Source: Streptococcus mitis
Lineage (GTDB): Bacteria; Bacillota; Bacilli; Lactobacillales; Streptococcaceae
Reading direction: 5' to 3'
Assembly: GCF_000722695.1 (NCBI RefSeq)
Contig: NZ_JPFU01000016.1
Coordinates: 1 to 63,892 of the forward strand
Length of the DNA: 63,892 nucleotides
Below the pieces are notes generated by a model, which was not told where the DNA came from, searched no databases, and saw only the letters and a program-made list of their open reading frames with translations. A program made the translations under genes and the position numbers. Below, one piece after another: positions 56,992 through 63,892 of this stretch; within the stretch, counting starts at the first letter, position 1; each line of letters opens with the position of its first letter.

Positions 56992-59535
56992 ATGAAATTA
57001 TTTTTTAAAACATATTGGACCTATTTTGTTTCTTTCATCATTCCCATAATCATTATGATAGGAGTATATCTATCTCAAGGTATCTACTGGAATAGTGACA
57101 AGTCGCCACTATTAGGAGATGGCTTTCATCAATACGTTATTTTTGATATAGCTCTAAGGAACATCCTACATGGAAATGGGAGTCTGTTTTACACCTTTAC
57201 AAGTGGCCTAGGACTAAACTTCTATGCCCTATCTAGTTATTACTTGGGAAGTTTCCTTTCACCTCTAGTTTACTTTTTTGATCTAACGAATATGCCCGAT
57301 GCTGTCTATCTGACAACTCTCTTAAAATTTGGATTGATTGATCTGTCAACCTTCTTTAGTTTAAATAAATTATTTAAAAATATTCCGAAATCTTTAAAAC
57401 TAGCTTTATCTACTTCCTATTCTCTGATGAGCTTTACCGTTAGTCAGTTAGAGATAAAAACCTGGCTAGATGTTTTTATCTTGATTCCTTTAATTATAAC
57501 TGGTTTACACCTACTTATAACTGAAAAGAAATTCCTATTATACTTTACAAGTTTGTCAATCTTATTTATTCAAAACTATTATTTTGGCTATATGACAGCA
57601 TTGTTTCTTATTTTCTGGTATCTCTGTCAAATTTCTTGGAACTTTAAAACTCGAAAATCATCTTTTCTTGATTTTATAATCACCTCCATTTTAGCTGGTA
57701 TGGCTAGTTTGATTATGACTCTTCCCACTCTGTTTGATTTACAGACACATGGGGAAAAATTAACTGAAGTTACAAAGTTTCAAACTGAAAGTAGCTGGTA
57801 TCTTGATCTCTTTGCTAAGCAATTCATTGGTTCCTTTGACACAACAAAGTATGGGGCTATCCCAATGATTTTTGTTGGACTACTTCCCTTTATTTTGACC
57901 ATTTTATTTTTTACGCTGAAATCTATTAAGTTTCACGTGAAACTGATCTATGCAATCTTCTTTATATTTCTAATTGCAAGCTTTTATATAGAAGCGCTTG
58001 ATTTATTTTGGCAAGGCATGCATACTCCAAACATGTTTTTACATCGCTATGCTTGGATTTTCTCTACCCTGTTAATTTACACAGCAGCAGAAGTCTTAAA
58101 TCATCTGAAAGAAATTAAAGTCTGGAATTTTTTAGCTTCTCTTTTTCTTGTAGTAACAGGATTTTTAGCCACCATCTATCTAAAATCGCATTATTCTTTT
58201 TTAACAGATTTGAATATTCTGCTTACTCTTGAATTTTTGGTTGTCTATTCTCTTCTACTCCTTGCAGTTATTAAAAAGTTTATCTCTGTAAATCTATTTG
58301 CCACTCTAATCTCTTTATTTATAATGGTTGAAATGAGTTTAAATGCTTCATCTCAAATAGACGGAATTGCTAAGGAATGGGGATTTGCTTCTCGAAGTGC
58401 ATATAGTAGAGATATCCCAGCTATGAAATCTTTCTCAACATATATTGGGAATTCATTTACTCGTACTGAGAAACTAGAGACTCAGACAGGAAATGACAGT
58501 ATGAAATTTAACTACAATGGAATCTCTCAATTTTCATCTGTTCGAAATCGTTCAGCAAGCTCTACTTTGGATAAACTTGGCTTTAAATCCTCTGGGACCA
58601 ATCTCAATCTCCGCTATGCAAATAATAGTATTTTGGCTGATAGTTTATTTGGCATCCAGTATAATATCTCAGACAGTCCTATTGATAAGTATGGATTCCA
58701 AGATGTATATCAAAAAGATAATCTTACCCTATATGAAAATCAATTCTCTCTTCCAATTGCATTTGCTAGTCAATCTGTTTACAACAATGTCAAGTTCAAT
58801 GAACATACTCTAGATAATCAAGCCTTGTTTTTAAATCAACTTTCTGACGTCAATTTTGATTATTTTTCTCCAATACCCTATGAAAAAACAGAGAATACTG
58901 ATGATTTGATTAGTGTTACAAGTTCTTCAAATGAGGACGCAGCAATCCAGTATCAAATTGAAGTGCCAGAAAACAGCCAAGTTTATCTTTCTTTCACAAA
59001 CCTTCACTTTTCTAATGATAAACAAAAGAAAGTTGACATCCTTGTCAATGGGGAAAAGAAAACTTTTACAACTGATAATGTCTTCTCCTTCTTTAATCTA
59101 GGCTATACAAAAGAGAAAAAAACTTTCAATATTAATGTTAGTTTCCCTGGAAATTCACAGGTATCATTTGAATCTCCTACTTTCTATCGTTTAGATACCA
59201 AAACTTTCACCGAAGCAATTCAAAAAATTAAAGAACAACCTGTTACAGTATCAATTTCTAAAAACAAGGTCTTTACTAGATATGATGTTAAACAAGATAC
59301 GTCCATTTTCTTCACCATTCCTTATGACAAAGGCTGGTCTGCCTACCAAGATGGTAAGAAAATAGAAATTAAACAAGCTCAAACTGGTTTTATGAAAGTT
59401 GACGTTCCTGAGGGAAAAGGAACTATTACACTTTCCTTCATTCCCAATGGTTTTATTACTGGAGCAATCTGTTCCTTTACTTCTCTTTTACTATTTGGAA
59501 TTTATAATCACAAACGAAAATCATCTAAGACCTAA
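56992..59535 (+). CDS. YfhO-family membrane protein (putative GT-C glycosyltransferase)
   Basis: A large membrane protein of 847 residues. About a dozen helices in the first 460 residues are followed by an extracellular beta-rich domain (about 470-815) and a last helix (FITGAICSFTSLLLFGIY). An early acidic motif in LLGDGFHQYVIFD is typical of GT-C enzymes that use lipid-linked sugars. YfhO proteins glycosylate teichoic acids in some Firmicutes; the substrate here is inferred. Start at ATG 56992 after TGAGGTAAC. Confidence 0.88.
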   Translation: MKLFFKTYWTYFVSFIIPIIIMIGVYLSQGIYWNSDKSPLLGDGFHQYVIFDIALRNILHGNGSLFYTFTSGLGLNFYALSSYYLGSFLSPLVYFFDLTNMPDAVYLTTLLKFGLIDLSTFFSLNKLFKNIPKSLKLALSTSYSLMSFTVSQLEIKTWLDVFILIPLIITGLHLLITEKKFLLYFTSLSILFIQNYYFGYMTALFLIFWYLCQISWNFKTRKSSFLDFIITSILAGMASLIMTLPTLFDLQTHGEKLTEVTKFQTESSWYLDLFAKQFIGSFDTTKYGAIPMIFVGLLPFILTILFFTLKSIKFHVKLIYAIFFIFLIASFYIEALDLFWQGMHTPNMFLHRYAWIFSTLLIYTAAEVLNHLKEIKVWNFLASLFLVVTGFLATIYLKSHYSFLTDLNILLTLEFLVVYSLLLLAVIKKFISVNLFATLISLFIMVEMSLNASSQIDGIAKEWGFASRSAYSRDIPAMKSFSTYIGNSFTRTEKLETQTGNDSMKFNYNGISQFSSVRNRSASSTLDKLGFKSSGTNLNLRYANNSILADSLFGIQYNISDSPIDKYGFQDVYQKDNLTLYENQFSLPIAFASQSVYNNVKFNEHTLDNQALFLNQLSDVNFDYFSPIPYEKTENTDDLISVTSSSNEDAAIQYQIEVPENSQVYLSFTNLHFSNDKQKKVDILVNGEKKTFTTDNVFSFFNLGYTKEKKTFNINVSFPGNSQVSFESPTFYRLDTKTFTEAIQKIKEQPVTVSISKNKVFTRYDVKQDTSIFFTIPYDKGWSAYQDGKKIEIKQAQTGFMKVDVPEGKGTITLSFIPNGFITGAICSFTSLLLFGIYNHKRKSSKT

Positions 59536-59565
59536 AAAATCGACCAGTTGCTTGGTCGATTTTTT
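59534..59565. terminator. Bidirectional terminator between YfhO and YhgE genes
   Basis: AAAAAATCGACCA / TGGTCGATTTTTT; serves both convergent genes and overlaps their stop codons. Confidence 0.88.
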
Positions 59566-62206
59566 AATCTTCCTCCATTTTCTTAGGTTGATAGGCTAGC
59601 ATACCTAAACAAATAAATAGTACTAATATAACGGCAAGGAAAATTACTTGATGATGAATATTTCCTGTCATAGAAATTGTTTGTCGTAATCCCGAAACCG
59701 AATAACTCATTGGTAACCATGGATTAATGGCTCTAAAGAAATCATTTGTCAAGGCAAGTGGATAAGTACCTGCACTTGATGCTAACTGTAATAATAGCAA
59801 AATAAGAGAGAAGAAAGCTCCTATACGGCTATTCCATGTTGTTAAAGCAGTCACCATAGACATGAATACTAAACTTGTTAGGATAATGAGAATAAATGTT
59901 CTCATCTCATGATTTGCAGTTAGACCAATAAGATGAACTCCTCCATATACCAAAATTCCTGCTAAAACAGCTATAATACCATTTATTTCAGCTCTAGATT
60001 TCAACCAAACCCAACGGCTCTCTAGATGACGTCCTGAAGGCAACTTCGCAAAGATCATATTCGTTGATATTGCTGCAACAAAGAGAGCAACTGATATCAT
60101 ATAAGGAGCCATTGCAATTCCATTTACAAGAACTTGGTCATTGTCAGTTTTGGAGAGACTGAGAGGATTTGACAAAATCTCTGCATTTTTAGATTCCGTT
60201 GATGCTGATTTGAGTTGATCACTAGCATTACCTAGTCCTTGTCCTAAAGAAGCAACTCCTGTCTGTAAATCTTCCAAGCCAGAAGTTAACTTTGTTCCAC
60301 CTTCTGCAAGTTTCCTAGATCCATCTGCCAATTTATTAGCTCCATTCTCTAATTGAGAAGCACCTGAAAGGAACTGACTGGATTTGTCAGCTAGTTGGCT
60401 AGAGCCTGACTGCAATTTATCAACTCCTGCTATTAATTCTTGACTCTTTTGATTCAATGGGTTAGAGCCAGTTGATAATTTTTCAATACCAGACACTAAT
60501 TCTGGAGTTTTTTCAACTAATTGACCAACTCCTGCTGTCAAGTTAGAAGATTTTTGTGTCAAGGTAGTTGAGCCTGAAACTAATTGGTTCAAACTACCTG
60601 TCAAGGTGGAATTCTTTTCACTTAGTTGACTTGCGCCTTGAGAAACTTTATCAACACCTGCAGTATATGCATTTACCCCAGATGTAATCGACTGACTAGC
60701 AGGAACTAATTTACTCGTCACTGCTCCCTGTATTTCTGTTAATCCACTTGACAATCCTGTCAAAGAAGTAGAAGCAAGCGGTAATACTTGATTAGCTTGA
60801 TTTTTTAATGTCGAAAGATTAGAAGACTGATTTTGTAAGTTTTCCAAACTTCCCTGTAAACCTTGAGCTAAAGCTACAATTGACTGAGCCGATTGAATAC
60901 TATCAGTCGAATTTTGAGATACAGAAGCGCTTATCTCAGCTTGTTGCTCACTTGTCAATGATTGATAAGCTACTGTCGATTGAATATTAGCTAATGTAGT
61001 CGCTTTATCAGACTGAGTACTTGCTAACATTTGATTAGAAAGAGATACTATACTTGATAAAACAGAATCTAATTGTTTTGTATCTCCAACATCAATATTT
61101 TGAATAGCTTGATTTAACTGATTCAAACCAGAAGATAATTGATTAATTTGATCTTTTTTCTCAGACGAAGCATCTAACTTGCTAGAAAGTTGTTGAATTC
61201 CTTCACTTAATTGCTCCACACCCATTCGAAGTGTAGCTGATTGATTAGATAACTGATTAGCACCTGTTGCAAGATTTCCCACTCCATTTGTATAGGCACT
61301 AACACCAGATGAAAATTGATTAAGACCAGCATTGAGTTGAGAAACACCGCCAATATAGGACTCTACACCAGTATATAGTTGATTGATTCCTCCTACTAAT
61401 TCAGGACTTTTAGAAGATAATTGACCTAATCCGCTATCTAATTGACTCACTGCACCAGTATATGTAACTAAACCACTATTAAAATTCCCTAAACCAAGAT
61501 GAAGTTGTTCAACACCAGAGACATAATAGGATAATCCTTTAGTAAACTGCTCCGTTCCATTTGAAAATGTTAAACTTGAATCTGCTAAAGAGTGTAGGTT
61601 AGTAGTTAATGTATGACTTCCTGTCACTAATTGATTCGCTCCATCAGTTAATTTTTCACTACCAGAAGCTGCTTGACTCATACCATCCTTTAATTCGACC
61701 ATCTTGTTAAATAAAGCTTTGGTATAGGTCTCAGTTACATTTGTAGAAACATTCTGCTTTAATTGTGTCACCGCAGAATCACTCATCTTGCTAGCAATAA
61801 AACTATGGCCACTTGAAGTCTGATAATCGATTTGCATTTGCTCTGGATGATTCGTTAAAATCGAAGCTGCTTTTTCAGATAAATCACTTGGTAAAGTCAC
61901 TACCATATAGTAATCGCCATCTTCCAATCCCTTCTTTCCTTCATCTTCATCTACGAAATGAAAATCTAAGGTTTTATTTTCTTTTAAATTGGACACCATG
62001 TCTTTTCCTATTTCCATGCTATTACCATTATAGGAGGATTCTTTATCATTATTGACAACTGCCACAGGTAAGTCAGACAATTTCCCATATGGATCCCACA
62101 TTGATGACAAAAATATGATATTGTACAGAGCTGGAATAAGAGAAATCCCTATCATGACAATAATAAAGATTGGTTTTTTAAAAATTGCTTTCCATTCTTT
62201 AAACAT
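59564..62206 (-). CDS. YhgE/Pip-family membrane protein
   Basis: An 880-residue protein. One N-terminal helix (IFIIVMIGISLIPALYNIIF) is followed by an extracellular part with a very long repeat region (about 190-665) of 11- to 18-residue units such as LTTGANQLSNQSATLRMGVE and LASGVSQLxxG variants, then five C-terminal helices. This is the Pip/YhgE layout; Lactococcus Pip is a phage infection receptor, and relatives resemble type VII secretion components. It is divergent from, and probably repressed by, the TetR gene. ATG at 62206 follows AAAAAGGAGAAGCT; the upstream in-frame ATG at 62227 lacks a site. Confidence 0.88.
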   Translation of the reverse strand: MFKEWKAIFKKPIFIIVMIGISLIPALYNIIFLSSMWDPYGKLSDLPVAVVNNDKESSYNGNSMEIGKDMVSNLKENKTLDFHFVDEDEGKKGLEDGDYYMVVTLPSDLSEKAASILTNHPEQMQIDYQTSSGHSFIASKMSDSAVTQLKQNVSTNVTETYTKALFNKMVELKDGMSQAASGSEKLTDGANQLVTGSHTLTTNLHSLADSSLTFSNGTEQFTKGLSYYVSGVEQLHLGLGNFNSGLVTYTGAVSQLDSGLGQLSSKSPELVGGINQLYTGVESYIGGVSQLNAGLNQFSSGVSAYTNGVGNLATGANQLSNQSATLRMGVEQLSEGIQQLSSKLDASSEKKDQINQLSSGLNQLNQAIQNIDVGDTKQLDSVLSSIVSLSNQMLASTQSDKATTLANIQSTVAYQSLTSEQQAEISASVSQNSTDSIQSAQSIVALAQGLQGSLENLQNQSSNLSTLKNQANQVLPLASTSLTGLSSGLTEIQGAVTSKLVPASQSITSGVNAYTAGVDKVSQGASQLSEKNSTLTGSLNQLVSGSTTLTQKSSNLTAGVGQLVEKTPELVSGIEKLSTGSNPLNQKSQELIAGVDKLQSGSSQLADKSSQFLSGASQLENGANKLADGSRKLAEGGTKLTSGLEDLQTGVASLGQGLGNASDQLKSASTESKNAEILSNPLSLSKTDNDQVLVNGIAMAPYMISVALFVAAISTNMIFAKLPSGRHLESRWVWLKSRAEINGIIAVLAGILVYGGVHLIGLTANHEMRTFILIILTSLVFMSMVTALTTWNSRIGAFFSLILLLLQLASSAGTYPLALTNDFFRAINPWLPMSYSVSGLRQTISMTGNIHHQVIFLAVILVLFICLGMLAYQPKKMEED

Positions 62207-62220
62207 AGCTTCTCCTTTTT

Positions 62221-62313
62221 TAAACATATTGTCTAAAATTTTGATATAATAGATTATACATTAAAAAATCTAAATTACAAGATAAAAAATCCATTTTTAG
62301 ACATATAGTCTAA
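62221..62313. promoter_or_regulatory. Divergent promoter region with two TetR-type operators
   Basis: TTAGAC-ATATA-GTCTAA (62297-62313) is a perfect inverted repeat. A second, weaker copy TAAACATATTGTCTAA lies at 62221-62236 next to the YhgE start. TATAAT-like -10 boxes lie between them. The sites fit autoregulation by the TetR protein and repression of the YhgE gene. Confidence 0.7.
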
Positions 62314-62333
62314 TTTGTTTATAAGGAGGAAAT

Positions 62334-62876
62334 ATGCAAGAAAGTAACAAACGCTTAAAAACAAAGCGAATTATTGAAAATGCTATGGTACAATTACTGA
62401 TGGAACAGCCATTTGATCAAATTTCTACTGTCAAGTTAGCAGAAAAAGCCGGAATTAGTCGTTCCAGCTTCTATACTCACTATAAGGATAAGTATGATAT
62501 GATTGAGCACTATCAAATCAAGCTATTCCATACATTTGAATATATTTTTCAAAAACATGCTCATCACAAAAGAGATGCTATTTTAGAAGTCTTTGAATAT
62601 CTAGAGTCAGAACCACTTCTGGCTGCTCTTCTTTCTGAAAATGGGACTAAAGAAATCCAAAATTTCTTACGAAATAAACTTCATATCATGCTTAGTACGG
62701 ATTTACAAAAGCGATTTATGCAACTGAATCTAAATACCACTGAATTAGAATATAGTAGCATCTATCTAACTCATGCACTTTTTGGTGTCTGTCAAACTTG
62801 GATTGCACATGGAAAAAAAGAAAGTCCTCAAGAAATAACAGATTTCCTTATGAAGATGCTTGGTGATACAAATTGA
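62334..62876 (+). CDS. TetR-family transcriptional regulator
   Basis: A 180-residue regulator with an N-terminal HTH (IENAMVQLLMEQPFDQISTV, LAEKAGISRSSFYTHYKDKYDM) and a TetR_C-like ligand domain ending in SPQEITDFLMKML. It diverges from the YhgE/Pip gene with paired operators between them, so it probably represses both. Inducer unknown. ATG at 62334 follows AAGGAGG. Confidence 0.9.
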   Translation: MQESNKRLKTKRIIENAMVQLLMEQPFDQISTVKLAEKAGISRSSFYTHYKDKYDMIEHYQIKLFHTFEYIFQKHAHHKRDAILEVFEYLESEPLLAALLSENGTKEIQNFLRNKLHIMLSTDLQKRFMQLNLNTTELEYSSIYLTHALFGVCQTWIAHGKKESPQEITDFLMKMLGDTN

Positions 62877-62884
62877 TACAAAAA

Positions 62885-62909
62885 GAGGAACACAGTTGTG
62901 TTCCCTTTT
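62885..62909 (+). terminator. tetR terminator
   Basis: GGAACACA-GT-TGTGTTCC then CTTTTA, nine bases after the stop. Confidence 0.85.
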
Positions 62910-62916
62910 ATCTATA

Positions 62917-62990
62917 CTCCGCCAGTAGGACTCGAACCTACGACATCATGATTAACAGTCATGCGCTACTACCAACTGAGCTATGGCGGA
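62917..62990 (-). tRNA. tRNA-Asn(GTT)
   Basis: The minus strand folds as a cloverleaf: acceptor TCCGCCA/TGGCGGA, D arm AGCTCAGTTGGTAGTAGCGC, anticodon loop CTGTTAA (GTT), T loop GGTTCGAGTCC. Discriminator G. No CCA encoded. Confidence 0.95.
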
Positions 62991-62995
62991 TAAAA

Positions 62996-63067
62996 TAGTC
63001 CGTACGGGATTCGAACCCGTGTTACCGCCGTGAAAAGGCGGTGTCTTAACCCCTTGACCAACGGACC
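62996..63067 (-). tRNA. tRNA-Glu(TTC)
   Basis: The minus strand starts GGTCCGTTGGTCAAGGGGTT, with anticodon loop CTTTTCA (TTC) and T arm CGGGTTCGAATCCCG. Acceptor 7 bp with one G-U pair, discriminator A. Five bases from tRNA-Asn. In pneumococcus these two tRNAs flank comE, as I recall. Confidence 0.95.
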
Positions 63068-63118
63068 TTCTATCTATAGCAGATATAACCATTATATCAA
63101 TTTCTTACTAATTGTCAA

Positions 63119-63223
63119 TCACTTTTGAGATTTTTTCTCTAAAATATCTTTTAACTTTCTAATTTTTAACCTTGAAATAGGACAGCGATGGTCTTCATAG
63201 AAAACAACTCGGGACTTTGACAG
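63119..63223 (-). pseudogene. comE: Truncated comE: last 34 codons only
   Basis: Too short to stand out as a gene. The minus strand from 63223 encodes LSKSRVVFYEDHRCPISRLK then IRKLKDILEKKSQK and a TGA at 63119-63121. This matches the C-terminal end of the pneumococcal competence response regulator ComE (VFYEDHRCPISRLKIRKLK... as I remember it), the last part of its LytTR DNA-binding domain. The frame closes at 63224-63226, and beyond it lie the promoter and N-terminal part of a transposase on the other strand. The receiver domain and most of the LytTR domain are absent. Location next to tRNA-Glu is exactly that of intact comE. Confidence 0.85.
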
Positions 63224-63341
63224 TTATGAAGTAAAAAAATCCTCATAAAGGTTGATATAAGAGCATTTTCTTGTCAAATTTTATCACTTTTTATTTGCGT
63301 ACTTTCTCGTACTTTGTTATAATGGAGTGAGGTATGAAAAG

Positions 63342-63892
63342 ATGAGAGTTAAACAATCAAAGTCAAAAAACACTATCAACTACGCTATTATTAAAGATAT
63401 CAAGGTTGGAAATAAACGGACTTCTACTATCGTAGAAAACCTAGGCAATCATAACACAATCTTAAAAGAACATCCTGATATGGAACCTCTTGAGTGGGCT
63501 CGTTTACGTGCTAAGGAATTAACCGAGAAAGAAAAAGAAGAAAATAAAGATTTCCTCATTACCTTTAGTCAAAACAAACAGTTAAAACAAAATCAATTGA
63601 ACGAATATCATGGAGGCTATCTCTTCCTACAAGACCTCTATCATCAATTAGATCTGCCTAGAATTAACAAAAGAAAATCCAAAAACGACATACGTTTTAA
63701 TTTCCCTCTAGATGAGATCCTATCTCGCTTGATTTTAGTGGACGGATTACTTAAGCTTCCTGCTTTCAAAAACGATTCTAACCCTTAGAATTTTCAAAAA
63801 CTATTACTCGAACCTAAAGAATTTTGAACTCCCAACATTTTTTAATCGGGCTCTTTGTAGGTTTATTTCTAAATGAAACAGAGTTTATACTA
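63342..63892 (+). pseudogene. Decayed IS transposase (IS1634/IS4-like), 5' part, interrupting comE
   Basis: ATG at 63342 begins MRVKQSKSKNTINYAIIKDI and reaches DEILSRLILVDGLLKLPAF (147 codons), like the N-terminal region of IS1634/IS1549-type transposases. The frame stops at 63788, but related sequence (RIFKNYYSNLKNFELPTFF, NRALCRFISK) goes on in another frame to another stop near 63875. So the gene has at least one frameshift and one stop. It has its own promoter (TATAAT at about 63318). It continues past the window end; its right end and the rest of comE are not visible. Confidence 0.75.

Overview
The window looks like the chromosome of a Streptococcus of the mitis group (S. mitis, S. oralis, S. 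pseudopneumoniae or a divergent S. pneumoniae relative). It is AT-rich with strong ribosome binding sites. It carries four BOX repeats, a choline-binding CbpD murein hydrolase, ComX (cin) boxes TACGAATA, and a gene order that matches, from memory, the pneumococcal chromosome left of the origin: glpFOK, mga-like, hslO, dus, clpC/ctsR, thiamine ABC, cbpD, dnaB, rplI, gdpP, hpf, comFC/FA, cysK, tsf, rpsB, pcsB, mreDC, ecfTA2A1, pgsA, rodZ, M16 pair, yaaA, recF, guaB, trpS, ABC-F, yfhO, two tRNAs, comE. Species is inferred; no rRNA is present.

Layout. 1-1280: an orphan secreted protein and the broken tail of a replication-type gene. 1280-5700: glycerol operon glpK-glpO-glpF (minus strand), with glpK frameshifted and a BOX element between glpK and glpO. 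5740-9173: Mga-like regulator, hslO, dusB. 9174-17310: an 8.1 kb accessory island bounded by two 278-bp copies of the dusB 3' end. It holds an isochorismatase-fold hydrolase, a MacB/FtsX-type exporter, a P-loop NTPase, an orphan protein carrying an in-frame BOX insertion, and a LuxR-type two-component system. It sits where pneumococci usually carry cbpA and TCS06. 17650-21600: a lipoprotein with an off-frame poly-A start, a small membrane protein, and an NAD salvage operon (nadR-pnuC-NUDIX). 21700-27670: clpC-ctsR with a CtsR box, then a TPP-riboswitch-controlled thiamine-precursor ABC transporter. 27750-36570: cbpD, veg, dnaB, rplI, gdpP, hpf, comFC-comFA and a YigZ-like gene. 36850-41730: cysK, an IS remnant, tsf, rpsB, and an intact IS30-family element nested in IS30-like ends. 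41730-50770: pcsB, mreD, mreC, the ECF transporter module, pgsA, rodZ-like and two M16 proteases. 50929-59535: yaaA, recF, guaB, trpS, an ABC-F protein, a YfhO protein. 59564-63892: YhgE/Pip with a divergent TetR regulator, tRNA-Asn, tRNA-Glu, a 34-codon C-terminal remnant of comE, and a decayed transposase lying where the rest of comE should be.

How the genes fit together. Much of the window is housekeeping for wall growth and division (pcsB, mreCD, rodZ, pgsA), protein quality control (clpC, ctsR, hslO), translation and replication. The competence theme (cbpD, comFA/FC, cin boxes) contrasts with the truncated comE: the late genes keep their promoters while the in-window copy of their master regulator is destroyed. 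The glycerol operon may be non-functional as read.

The most noteworthy items are the comE truncation, the dusB-flanked sensor/exporter island, the 156-nt in-frame BOX insertion inside a gene, and four single-base losses in homopolymers, all within the first 18.4 kb, which may be sequencing errors or real switching.
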